In this document: positions 8,587-17,229 of the stretch, piece after piece
Numbering within the stretch: the first letter of the stretch is position 1
How the letters are laid out: every line of letters starts with the position of its first letter
Assembly: GCF_023612255.1 (NCBI RefSeq)
Contig: NZ_CP063231.1
Span: 4,210,501 to 4,274,500, forward strand
Direction of reading: 5' to 3'
DNA length: 64,000 nucleotides
Source of the DNA: Luteibacter flocculans
GTDB lineage: Bacteria; Pseudomonadota; Gammaproteobacteria; Xanthomonadales; Rhodanobacteraceae
Notes under the pieces: generated by a model
The model's database searches: none
Told to the model about the DNA's origin: nothing
The model's input: the letters and a program-made list of their open reading frames with translations, nothing else
Position numbers and translations under genes: made by a program

Positions 8587-10158
8587 ATGACGGGCGCCTC
8601 CCGTTACCGATTGCTCGACCTCACCATCGACCTGGCGCGCCAGCAGGTCGAACGCGAGGGCACGCGGCTCGAGGTAACGGGACTGAGTTTCCGCTTGCTT
8701 GCCTGCCTGCTGGCACATGGCGATCGCGTGGTCGGGTTCGACGAACTGATCGCCGAGGTGTGGGCACCCGCCGTCGTGAACGAGGAAACGGTGACCCAGC
8801 GCGTGCGCTTGCTGCGCCAGGCGCTGGATGACGACGCGCGACAGCCGCGCTACGTCCGTACGGTGCGCAGTCGCGGCTATCAGCTCGGCGCGATGCCCGT
8901 GCCGGTAGGCGATACGGCGCCAGCACGTCGTGCCTTTTGGCCCGCCTTGGCGGCTGTGGGCGTGCTCGCCGCCACCGCGGTCGGGGTCGGCTTTCTCGCG
9001 CGCGAACAGGCGCCTGCCGTCAGCGCACAGCGCGAGGTTCTCGATCGTGCCCACTGGTATGGCGCCATGGGTCAGCGCGAGAACAACGAGCGAGCGCTCG
9101 CCCTGTACGACCGCGCGTTGCAGGACGCACCCGCCGACGTCGAGGCGTTGTCCGGCGCAAGCCGAACGCGGGCCGCACGCACGTGCCTCTACAACGCCGG
9201 ACCCGACGAGGCGCGCGAGGCGTTACGCCTGGCAACGCGTGCGGTGTCCGCGCGGCCGGACCATGCCGCCGCATGGTCGGCGTTGGGCTATGCGCGCGAT
9301 TGCCTCGGCGATATCCAGGGTGCCCTCGCGGGATACGAACGCGCGGTGCGTCTTGATCCCGCTGACGACAACAGCCGGGCATCGGCGGCGTATCTGTATC
9401 AAGAGCAAGGTCGCCTGGCCGATGCGCTGCACGCCAACCTGGACATGCATGGCGACCCCTCGAGGGTGCGCTTCCGCGAGGTGCAGATCGCGCGCGAGTA
9501 CGACCTGCTCGGATTTACGAACGCCGCGGAGGCGGCCTATCGCCACGTGTTCGATCTCGCGCCCGACAATGTCTTCGGCAACGTCGGCTGGCCGGCATTC
9601 CTGTTTGCACACGGCCGCTTCGACGAAGCACGCAACTCACTTGCGGAGGCGCGCAAGCGTGGCACGACTCGCGCCGAACTGGCGCAACTCGAAGGCGAGC
9701 TCGCGCTGCACCGTGGCGATCGCGCAGCCGCAACGAAGGCATTTGCCGAAGCACGGTCGCTGCAACCCTCGGCCACGCTGCCCGCGACGCTGGCCGTGCT
9801 TTACGGTGGCGACACCGTGGATCCCGCCTGGCTACGCGAACGCATCGCAGCCACGCGAGCCGCATTGGCGACCGATCCCTGGCCAGCCAGTCGCCTGGAA
9901 CTCGCGCTACTGCTGCAGGCGAGTGGCGATCGCGCGGGTGCCATCGCCGCGATCGCCGATGCCGTGGACAAGGGCTGGCGCGATGCCGCCTATCTCCGGG
10001 CCTCACCGTTGTTCGCGCCGCTCGCTGAGGAGCCCACGTTCGCCTCCGTGTTGGCGACCATCGCGCGGCGGGTCACTGCGGAACGCGAGCGTGTCGAGGC
10101 GGCACCGTGGTGCCCCACGGTTTCTCGAGCGGAGCCCCTGCCTTGTAGGACCCGCTAA
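8587..10158 (+). CDS. CadC-like membrane regulator: winged helix, one TM, TPR-like sensor
   Basis: A 523-residue one-component regulator. Residues 1-100 form an OmpR/PhoB-type winged-helix domain (segments LEVTGLSFRLLACLLAHGD and VRTVRSRGYQL). A single hydrophobic segment follows at about 118-141. The remaining ~380 residues are alanine-rich helical repeats resembling tetratricopeptides (for example ALALYDRALQDAPADVEALS and AAWSALGYARDCLGDIQGAL). This is the ToxR/CadC plan: cytoplasmic DNA binding, periplasmic sensor. It starts 3 bp after uppP and is probably co-transcribed with it, which raises the possibility that it reports on envelope state. Neither target nor signal is known. Confidence 0.85.
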   Translation: MTGASRYRLLDLTIDLARQQVEREGTRLEVTGLSFRLLACLLAHGDRVVGFDELIAEVWAPAVVNEETVTQRVRLLRQALDDDARQPRYVRTVRSRGYQLGAMPVPVGDTAPARRAFWPALAAVGVLAATAVGVGFLAREQAPAVSAQREVLDRAHWYGAMGQRENNERALALYDRALQDAPADVEALSGASRTRAARTCLYNAGPDEAREALRLATRAVSARPDHAAAWSALGYARDCLGDIQGALAGYERAVRLDPADDNSRASAAYLYQEQGRLADALHANLDMHGDPSRVRFREVQIAREYDLLGFTNAAEAAYRHVFDLAPDNVFGNVGWPAFLFAHGRFDEARNSLAEARKRGTTRAELAQLEGELALHRGDRAAATKAFAEARSLQPSATLPATLAVLYGGDTVDPAWLRERIAATRAALATDPWPASRLELALLLQASGDRAGAIAAIADAVDKGWRDAAYLRASPLFAPLAEEPTFASVLATIARRVTAERERVEAAPWCPTVSRAEPLPCRTR

Positions 10159-10166
10159 AGCGGCGA

Positions 10167-10380
10167 TGGGAGCTTACTGGTGGGAGCCAGCTTACTGGTG
10201 GGAGCCAGCCTGCTGGCGATGGGTACTTGCCTCACGGCTACACCGCTTCGTTGGCTTATCGCCAGCAGGCTGGCTCCCACCTCTCCTAAATGGGCCCCAC
10301 CCATTCCTAAATGGGCCCCACCTCTTCTAAATGGGCCCCACCTCTCCTTATGGCTCCCAGCTCTTCTTATGGCCCCCAAC
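10167..10380. repeat. REP inverted pair with flanking short tandem repeats
   Basis: The 21-bp core GGGAGCCAGCCTGCTGGCGAT (10200-10220) and its exact reverse complement (10258-10278) are separated by 37 bp, a BIME-like arrangement matching the core in the array near 2.6-3.2 kb. On the left side, an 18-bp unit containing CTTACTGGTGGGAGC is repeated from 10168. On the right, CTAAATGGGCCCCACC is repeated with starts at 10286, 10307 and 10327 (period 20-21), then decays into two variants up to 10380. No gene is present between the regulator stop (10158) and the hydrolase stop (10388). Confidence 0.88.
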
Positions 10381-10387
10381 GTTTGGA

Positions 10388-11527
10388 CTACCGTCGCGGC
10401 AATGCCTTGAGCACCACGTCGCGGAAAATCGCCTGCGATTGCGGATGGGCGTAGCTCTGGTTGTACGCCTGGCTCGTAATCACCGCGACGAGGCCGCGTT
10501 CGGGCAAGACGAACACATAGTTGCCGCCGTTGCCGCTCATGGCCCACACCTTCGTCTCCACGCCGTGGACGGGAAAGCGGAACTGCCACCACAGGTAGCC
10601 GTAGTCGGCATCGTCCCTTGCCTGCGCGTGCGGCGTCAGCATCGCCGTGACCCAGGCGGCGGGGAGCACCTGCCTGCCGTGCCATCGCCCGCCGTCGACC
10701 GCGAGTTGACCGAGCTTCGCGAGATCGCGCGACCGGTAGCGCGTACCGCCACCGCCCATGCCGATGCCTTCGCTCGACACGTTCCATTTCACCTGGGTAA
10801 TGCCCAGGGGCGCCTCGAGCGCCTCGTGCGCAAAAGCGGCCAACGGTTGTTTCGTGGCGCGCTCCAAGACAGCTCCCGCAACGAAGGCCCCCGCAGTGCA
10901 GTAGGCGAACGTGCGGCCATAGGGCGCATCCTTCGGGCGGGTGACCCATGGCGCGTAACCGCGAATGGGCAGGTTGAGCGCAAAGTCCAGCCAGCGCTCC
11001 GTGACGTACATGCGTTCCTCGTTGCCGGAGGAAAACGCGTTGTCGTCATCGCATTCCCAGGTCGAACTCATAGTCAGCAGGTCTTCGAGCGTAATCGTGG
11101 CGAGCCGGGCATCCGGGTGGGCGATGCGGATGTCGGGAAAGAAGGCGTACACGGGCGCCTTCACGTCACGGATCGCACCGCGCTCGATGGCGGCACCGAC
11201 GAGCATGGCCGTGAGGCTCTTGCTGGCGGAGCGGACGTCGTTCAGCAGCTCCGGCGTGCCACCGTTGAAGTAATGCTCGTAGACGAGCCGGCCGTGGTCG
11301 GCGACCACCACGCTGGTGATCTTCTTGTAGGTGCCATCGGCGACCCGGTCTTCGAGACCGGCCAGCGTGGATGCGTCCCAGCCGAGGGTCGCGGCATCGG
11401 CCACCGGCCAACCGTCACTCGCCTGCCGGGGTGGCTGGTACGAGGCGGCCGTTACAGGCCATGCCATCGTTACGGCAAGGCAAAGAATGGCGAGACGCTG
11501 ACAAACAGGGAAAGCGATGGAAAGCAT
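10388..11527 (-). CDS. Exported serine hydrolase of the beta-lactamase (class C/DD-peptidase) fold
   Basis: A 379-residue protein with a Sec signal peptide (about residues 1-27) when started at the ATG at 11527; a longer frame upstream would bury the signal. The catalytic SxxK motif is S100-A-S-K103. A Tyr motif is present as YCT (in FAYCTAGAFVAGAV), and the third motif appears as SGNGG in place of K/HTG. The overall pattern is that of the PF00144 family, which includes esterases, DD-peptidases and class C beta-lactamases. True beta-lactamase activity is not supported, since the YxN Asn is absent. It is transcribed toward the REP cluster. Confidence 0.85.
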   Translation of the reverse strand: MLSIAFPVCQRLAILCLAVTMAWPVTAASYQPPRQASDGWPVADAATLGWDASTLAGLEDRVADGTYKKITSVVVADHGRLVYEHYFNGGTPELLNDVRSASKSLTAMLVGAAIERGAIRDVKAPVYAFFPDIRIAHPDARLATITLEDLLTMSSTWECDDDNAFSSGNEERMYVTERWLDFALNLPIRGYAPWVTRPKDAPYGRTFAYCTAGAFVAGAVLERATKQPLAAFAHEALEAPLGITQVKWNVSSEGIGMGGGGTRYRSRDLAKLGQLAVDGGRWHGRQVLPAAWVTAMLTPHAQARDDADYGYLWWQFRFPVHGVETKVWAMSGNGGNYVFVLPERGLVAVITSQAYNQSYAHPQSQAIFRDVVLKALPRR

Positions 11528-11644
11528 GACGGGGCTCCGGTCGTGGGAGCCCCGAGTGCAGCGCTTCGTCAGATGAAACGCCTGAAGAACGGATGAAGTT
11601 TCATGAAGGCGCACCACAGCCGGCCATACAGGCCGGCATGCGCC

Positions 11645-12631
11645 TCAGGCGACCGCGGCGATCTCTTCGATCTGCCGCGTCTTGCGCAGGCGGGCAAGCT
11701 CGGCCTGCTGCTGTTCCACCAGCTTGCACTTGGGCTCGCTGGTGCGCTGGAACAGTTCGCTGGTCCACTCGATGAAGGCCTGCACACGCGCCGAGAGGTG
11801 ACGCTTCTGCGGGTAGACGATCCACAGGTTGGAGCCGGTGGAGATCGTGTCGGTCATGATGATCTCCAGAAGGCCTTTCTCCAGCGCCGTGGCCGCCAGG
11901 CAGTGCGGGGCCTGGATGATGCCCAGGCCGGCAATGGCTGCCTGAATTACCGACTCGCCGTCGTTGATCAGCATGTGCGCGTCCACGTCGACCGACACGC
12001 GGCCGCTGGGCGAATCGAACTGCCACTGGTACGGCTTGCCGGTGCTCGGGTGGACGAAGTTCACCGTGCGATGGCTTTTCAGGTCTTCGATCGATTTCGG
12101 CATGCCGTTCCGGGCGAGGTACGACGGCGCGGCGCACAGCACGTTGCTGAAGTGCCCGATCTTGCGCGCGATGAGGCTGGAATCGGCCAGTTCGCCCATG
12201 CGGATGGCGCAATCGAAACCTTCCTCGTTCAAGTCGAACGGGAAATCGCACATCGTGAGTTCAAGACGGATGTCCGGGTACTTGCGTTCGAATTCCGCCA
12301 GGTTGGGAATGATCGCCGCTCGCCCAACCGCCGACGAGGCGGCCACCCTGAGCTTGCCGGCCGGCTTGGTCTTGGCATAGCCCAAAGCCTCCGTCGCCTC
12401 GGTCAGATCCGCAAGGATCTCCTTGCAACGCGCATAGAACGCGGAGCCATCGTCGGTCAATCGCAGAGAACGCGTCGATCGGAAGAACAGCCTCGCACCG
12501 AGGCTTTCTTCCAGCCGAGAGATGGCGCGGCTGACACCCGAGGGGGTCATCTGAAGGTGTTGCGCGGCGGACGAGAAGCTCTTGGCTTCCACCACGCGTA
12601 CGAAAACGCTGATCGCGGAAAAGTCTTCCAT
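11645..12631 (-). CDS. LysR-family regulator divergent from the RND pump
   Basis: A 328-residue LysR regulator. The ATG at 12631 gives the canonical start, MEDFSAISVFVRVVEAKSF, running straight into the helix-turn-helix (SSAAQHLQMTPSGVSRAISRLE). The effector-binding domain follows from about residue 90. The N-terminal pattern resembles the CrgA/AphB-like branch of the family. It is transcribed away from the RND operon, sharing a 193-bp intergenic region. By the usual LysR arrangement it probably controls that operon and itself; the inducer is unknown. Its C-terminal tail is unusually charged and Gln-rich (KLVEQQQAELARLRKTRQ). Confidence 0.9.
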   Translation of the reverse strand: MEDFSAISVFVRVVEAKSFSSAAQHLQMTPSGVSRAISRLEESLGARLFFRSTRSLRLTDDGSAFYARCKEILADLTEATEALGYAKTKPAGKLRVAASSAVGRAAIIPNLAEFERKYPDIRLELTMCDFPFDLNEEGFDCAIRMGELADSSLIARKIGHFSNVLCAAPSYLARNGMPKSIEDLKSHRTVNFVHPSTGKPYQWQFDSPSGRVSVDVDAHMLINDGESVIQAAIAGLGIIQAPHCLAATALEKGLLEIIMTDTISTGSNLWIVYPQKRHLSARVQAFIEWTSELFQRTSEPKCKLVEQQQAELARLRKTRQIEEIAAVA

Positions 12632-12746
12632 CGCTGGCTCCGAGCATCGTATTCGTGACTGGGGGTCACAGGCGGGGTGATTGTAGACCCATTTTTCGCT
12701 TGACGAGCAAGACCTAGATTTCGCCACCTGCGATGGACCGAGTTGA

Positions 12747-12764
12747 CCTCAACCTTTGTTGAGG
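12747..12764. promoter_or_regulatory. Inverted repeat, candidate LysR operator
   Basis: CCTCAA (12747-12752) and TTGAGG (12759-12764) form a perfect 6-bp inverted repeat around 6 bp. It lies in the divergent LysR/RND intergenic region, 60 bp before the adaptor start codon. Size and location fit a LysR binding site, but there is no direct evidence. Confidence 0.4.
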
Positions 12765-12824
12765 CGACACGCTGAGCGGCCATCGACCCCCTTTCCCATC
12801 CTCATCGCAAGCTCAGGACGTCCC

Positions 12825-14030
12825 ATGAAGAAGAAACTTCTGTTCGGTTCGACCGCCCTGGCGGTCGCCATCGCCTCGGCGATCTGGCTCAGCGCCGGTA
12901 GTTCGCCCAGCCACGCGGCCGAACCCGCCGCGGCGGCGCCCGCGCCGGAAGTGACCGTCGCCCAGGTGCTGCTGCGCCCGGTCTCGGACGCCAGCACCTT
13001 CACCGGCCGCATCCAGGCGGTGGACACGATCCAGATCCGCCCGCGGGTCAGCGGCTACATCGACTCGGTGCATTTCCGCGAAGGCGCCGCCGTGAAGAAG
13101 GGCGACCTGCTCTTCACCATCGACCCCCGTCCGTACAAGGCGGAAACCGATCGTCTGGCCGCCAACCTCGCCCAGGCCCGCGCCGAAGCGAAGAATGCCG
13201 AAGCCAATGCCGCCCGCGGTGCCAAGCTCGTCGAGCAGCACGCCGTCTCGCGTGAGGAAGCCGATCGCCTCGATACGGCCGCCGCCAGCGCGAAGGCCCA
13301 GGTCGCTTCGGTGCAGGCCGCTCTCGACAACGCCCGGCTCAATCTCTCGTTCACCGAAGTGCGCGCGCCGGTAGACGGCAAGGTGAGCAACGCTCAGATC
13401 ACGGCGGGCAACCTCGTGACGCCGAGCGACACGCTGACCAGCGTCGTGACGGTCGATCCGATGTACGTGTACTTCGACGTCGACGAGCAGACCTTCCTGA
13501 AACTCGACCGCCTGCGCCGCCAGAACGGCCGCGCGCCGGAAGTGGAAATGGGCCTGGCCGACGAAGACGGCTACCCGCACGTGGGCAAGATCGACTTCAT
13601 CGACAACCAGGTGCGTGCCGGCGCCGGCACGATCCGCCTCCGCGCCGTGTTCCCGAACGGCGACGGCGCCTATACGCCCGGTCTCTTCGCCCGTGTGGAA
13701 CTGCGCAGCGGCAACAGCCAACCGCGTGCGCTGATCGACGACAAGGCCGTGGGCACCGATCTCGGCAACAAGTTCGTCTACGTGCTCGGCAAGGACAAGA
13801 AGGTGGAGTACCGCCGCGTGTCTACCGGCCCGCTGGTGGGCGGATTGCGCGTGGTGGATTCGGGCCTGAGCGCCGACGACGTGGTCGTGGTGAACGGCTT
13901 GCAGCACGTGCGCCCCGGTGTGGAAGTGAACGCCAAGCGCGTGGCGATGGCGTCGTTGGTACCGGATAGCGCGCGCAACGTCGCGTCGCGTCCGGCCGGC
14001 GTCGACAGCGTGGCGCAGAACCAGGACTGA
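12825..14030 (+). CDS. RND efflux periplasmic adaptor (MexE-like)
   Basis: A 401-residue membrane-fusion protein. The ATG at 12825 follows AGGACG and starts a signal peptide (MKKKLLFGSTALAVAIASA). No lipobox Cys is seen, so it is probably a soluble or loosely anchored periplasmic protein. The first lipoyl half reads IRPRVSGYIDSVHFREGAAV with LLFTIDPRPYKAE after it, a pattern close to MexE of the MexEF-OprN pump. The helical hairpin covers about residues 110-175. It connects the permease and outer-membrane channel encoded downstream (spacing 6 bp, then 1 bp). The divergent LysR gene probably regulates it. Confidence 0.93.
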   Translation: MKKKLLFGSTALAVAIASAIWLSAGSSPSHAAEPAAAAPAPEVTVAQVLLRPVSDASTFTGRIQAVDTIQIRPRVSGYIDSVHFREGAAVKKGDLLFTIDPRPYKAETDRLAANLAQARAEAKNAEANAARGAKLVEQHAVSREEADRLDTAAASAKAQVASVQAALDNARLNLSFTEVRAPVDGKVSNAQITAGNLVTPSDTLTSVVTVDPMYVYFDVDEQTFLKLDRLRRQNGRAPEVEMGLADEDGYPHVGKIDFIDNQVRAGAGTIRLRAVFPNGDGAYTPGLFARVELRSGNSQPRALIDDKAVGTDLGNKFVYVLGKDKKVEYRRVSTGPLVGGLRVVDSGLSADDVVVVNGLQHVRPGVEVNAKRVAMASLVPDSARNVASRPAGVDSVAQNQD

Positions 14031-14036
14031 TCCACC

Positions 14037-17000
14037 ATGAAAATCGCTCAATTCTTCGTCGACCGCCCGATCCTGGCGGGCGTGCTGTCGGTGCTGTTTC
14101 TGATCGCGGGCGGCATCGCCGTGTTCAAGCTGCCGATCAGCGAATACCCCGAGGTCGTTCCGCCCACCGTGGTCGTACGCGCCTCCTATCCGGGCGCCAA
14201 CCCCAAGGTGATCGCCGAAACCGTCGCTACACCGCTCGAAGAGCAGATCAACGGCGTGGAAGGCATGCTCTACACCTCCTCGCAGGCGACCAGCGACGGC
14301 GCCATGACGCTGACCGTCACGTTCGCGCTCGGTACCGATCTGGACAACGCGCAGGTGCAGGTGCAGAACCGCGTCTCGCAGGCCTTGCCGCGCCTGCCGG
14401 AAGAAGTGCAGCGCCTGGGTGTGACGACGAACAAGAGTTCGCCCGACCTGACCATGGTCGTGCATCTCACGTCGCCCGATCACCGCTACGACATGCTCTA
14501 CCTGTCGAACTACGCACGCACGCGCATCAAGGACCAGCTGGCCCGACTCGATGGCGTGGGTGACGTGCAGTTGTTCGGCGCAGGCGAGTACAGCATGCGC
14601 ATCTGGATGAACCCGGAAAAGCTGGCGATCCGCAATCTCACCACGGGCGATGTGATCAAGGCGATTCGCGAGCAGAACATCGAAGTGGCGGCCGGTTCGC
14701 TCAATGCGCCTCCCGGCCCGAACACCAGCGCCTTCCAGGTGAACATCAACACGCGCGGTCGCCTCGTCAGCGAGGACGACTTCCTCAACATCATCGTGCG
14801 CAGCGATCCCACCGGTTCGGTGACGCACCTGCGTGACGTGGCACGCGTGGAGCTGGGCTCGAACAACTACGCGCTGCGCAGCCTGCTCAACAACCGCGAA
14901 GCGGTGGCGATCCCCATCTTCCAGCGCCCGGGCTCCAACGCCATCGCCATTTCGGATGAAGTGCGCAAGGAAATGGCGGAGCTCAAGAAGGACTTCCCGC
15001 AGGGCGTGGACTATTCGATCGTCTACGATCCCACCGTGTTTGTGCGTGGCTCGATCGACGCGGTGGTCCATACGCTGTTCGAAGCCATCGTGCTCGTCGT
15101 GCTGGTGGTGATCCTGTTCCTGCAGACGTGGCGCGCCTCGATCATTCCGCTGGTGGCCGTGCCCGTGTCGCTCATCGGTACGTTCGCGGTGATGTACCTC
15201 GCGGGCTTCTCGCTCAACGCGCTGTCGTTGTTCGGTCTGGTGCTGGCGATCGGCATCGTGGTCGATGATGCGATCGTGGTCGTGGAGAACGTGGAGCGAC
15301 ACATCGAGCACGGTCTCGATCCGAAGATGGCCACGCGTCAGGCGATGACCGAAGTCACCGGCCCGATCGTCGCTACGGCGCTCGTGCTCTGCGCCGTGTT
15401 CGTTCCCGCAGCTTTCATCAGCGGCCTCACCGGTCAGTTCTATCGCCAGTTCGCGCTGACCATCGCCATCTCGACGGTGATCTCCGCGTTCAACTCGCTC
15501 ACTCTGAGTCCGGCGCTCTCGGCCATTCTGCTGAAGGGTCGCGACGAGCCGAAGGACAGGCTCACCGTGTGGATGGACCGCAGCCTCGGCTGGCTGTTCC
15601 GTCCGTTCAACCGCGCGTTCGAGCGCAGCGCCGATAGCTATGTCGGCGGCGTGAAGAAGATCCTGCGCTTCTCGGCGGTGGTGCTGGTGCTGTACGCGGG
15701 TCTGGTGGGCCTGGCCTTCCTCGGCTTTGCCAAGGTGCCGACCGGCTTCGTGCCTTCGCAGGACAAGCAGTACCTCGTCTCGTTCGCGCAGTTGCCGGAC
15801 GCGGCGTCGCTCGATCGCACCGAGAGCGTCATCCGCCGCATGGGTGACATCGCGCTGGCACAGCCCGGCGTGGAAAGCGCGGTGCAGTTCCCGGGCCTGT
15901 CGATCAACGGTTTCACCAACAGCACCAATGCAGGCATCGTCTTCGTAACGCTCAAGCCATTCGAGGAACGCCGCAGCGCGGATGTTTCGGCGGATGCCAT
16001 CGCGGCAGCGCTGAATGCGAAGTTCGCTTCGATCCAGGATGCGTACATCGCGATCTTCCCGCCCCCGCCGGTGAACGGCCTCGGCACGATCGGCGGCTTC
16101 CGCATGCAGATCGAGGATCGTGGCGGTCTCGGCTTCGAGGAACTGTTCAAGCAGACCCAGGGCATCATTGCGGCCAGCCAGAAGACGCCGGAACTCGCGC
16201 ATCTGTTCACCAGCTACCAGGTGAGCGTGCCGCAGTTCGATGCCGACGTGGATCGCGAGAAAGCGAAGTCGGAAGGCATCGACCTCGGTGACGTGTTCCA
16301 GACCATGCAGGCGTTCCTCGGTTCGCTCTACGTCAACGACTTCAACCGCTTCGGCCGCACCTATCAGGTGAACGTGTCGGCCGAGCCGTCGTTCCGTCAT
16401 GAGCCGAGCGACATCGTGGGCCTGAAGACGCGTAATGCCGCGGGCGATCTGGTGCCGCTGGGTTCGTTCCTGACGGTGCGCCAGACCAACGGTCCGGATC
16501 GTGTGCAGCACTACAACGGCTACCCCACCGCCGAGATCAACGGCGGCCCGGCCCCGGGCTTCAGCACGGGCCAGGCGCAGGACGCGATGGAAGCGCTGGT
16601 GAAGGCCAATCTGCCGAACGGCATGAGCTTCGAGTGGACCGAGCTGACCTATCAGCAGATCCTCGCCGGTAACACGGCGGTGCTGGTGTTCCCGCTGTCG
16701 GTGCTGCTGGTGTTCCTGGTACTGGCGTCGCTGTACGAGAGCCTGAGCCTGCCGCTGGCGGTGATCCTGATCGTACCGATGGTGCTGCTGTCCGCGATCT
16801 TCGGTGTGTTCATTACCGGAGGTGACAACAACATCTTTACCCAGATCGGTTTGATCGTGCTGGTGGGCCTGGCCTGCAAGAACGCCATCCTGATCGTGGA
16901 GTTCGCCCGCGAAGCCGAGATCGGTGGCATGAACCGCGTTGACGCCGTGCTCGAAGCGGCTCGCCTGCGACTGCGCCCCATCCTGATGACGTCGTTCGCG

Positions 17001-17228
17001 TTCATCATGGGCGTGGTTCCGCTGGTGACCTCGCACGGTGCCGGCGCAGAGATGCGTCATGCCATGGGTGTCGCCGTGTTCTCCGGCATGCTCGGTGTGA
17101 CCTTCTTCGGCCTCATCTTCACCCCGCTGTTCTACGTGCTGATCCGCGCCTGGAACGAGCGCTCGGAGGCGCGCCGCCAGGCACGCCGCGAGCGTCGTCT
17201 CCTTGCCCATGCAGCCCGGGAGTCGTGA
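14037..17228 (+). CDS. RND multidrug efflux permease (MexF-like)
   Basis: A 1063-residue proton-driven inner-membrane pump, the usual length of HAE1-family RND permeases. The N-terminus (IAQFFVDRPILAGVLSVLF) and the block ISEYPEVVPPTVVVRASYPG are typical. The TM4 proton-relay aspartates are present in GIVVDDAIVVVENVE. Two large periplasmic loops are visible between TM1-2 and TM7-8. Whole blocks such as SPDLTMVVHLTSPDHRYDM and RPGSNAIAISDEVRKEMAEL point to the MexF branch rather than AcrB/MexB. MexF relatives export chloramphenicol, quinolones and trimethoprim; the substrates here are unknown. Confidence 0.95.
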   Translation: MKIAQFFVDRPILAGVLSVLFLIAGGIAVFKLPISEYPEVVPPTVVVRASYPGANPKVIAETVATPLEEQINGVEGMLYTSSQATSDGAMTLTVTFALGTDLDNAQVQVQNRVSQALPRLPEEVQRLGVTTNKSSPDLTMVVHLTSPDHRYDMLYLSNYARTRIKDQLARLDGVGDVQLFGAGEYSMRIWMNPEKLAIRNLTTGDVIKAIREQNIEVAAGSLNAPPGPNTSAFQVNINTRGRLVSEDDFLNIIVRSDPTGSVTHLRDVARVELGSNNYALRSLLNNREAVAIPIFQRPGSNAIAISDEVRKEMAELKKDFPQGVDYSIVYDPTVFVRGSIDAVVHTLFEAIVLVVLVVILFLQTWRASIIPLVAVPVSLIGTFAVMYLAGFSLNALSLFGLVLAIGIVVDDAIVVVENVERHIEHGLDPKMATRQAMTEVTGPIVATALVLCAVFVPAAFISGLTGQFYRQFALTIAISTVISAFNSLTLSPALSAILLKGRDEPKDRLTVWMDRSLGWLFRPFNRAFERSADSYVGGVKKILRFSAVVLVLYAGLVGLAFLGFAKVPTGFVPSQDKQYLVSFAQLPDAASLDRTESVIRRMGDIALAQPGVESAVQFPGLSINGFTNSTNAGIVFVTLKPFEERRSADVSADAIAAALNAKFASIQDAYIAIFPPPPVNGLGTIGGFRMQIEDRGGLGFEELFKQTQGIIAASQKTPELAHLFTSYQVSVPQFDADVDREKAKSEGIDLGDVFQTMQAFLGSLYVNDFNRFGRTYQVNVSAEPSFRHEPSDIVGLKTRNAAGDLVPLGSFLTVRQTNGPDRVQHYNGYPTAEINGGPAPGFSTGQAQDAMEALVKANLPNGMSFEWTELTYQQILAGNTAVLVFPLSVLLVFLVLASLYESLSLPLAVILIVPMVLLSAIFGVFITGGDNNIFTQIGLIVLVGLACKNAILIVEFAREAEIGGMNRVDAVLEAARLRLRPILMTSFAFIMGVVPLVTSHGAGAEMRHAMGVAVFSGMLGVTFFGLIFTPLFYVLIRAWNERSEARRQARRERRLLAHAARES

Positions 17229-17229
17229 C

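Noticed and set aside
10388-11527. Antibiotic-resistance beta-lactamase
   Set aside because: The fold and SxxK are present, but the YxN motif is YCT and the K/HTG motif is replaced, so a general esterase or DD-peptidase role is more likely.
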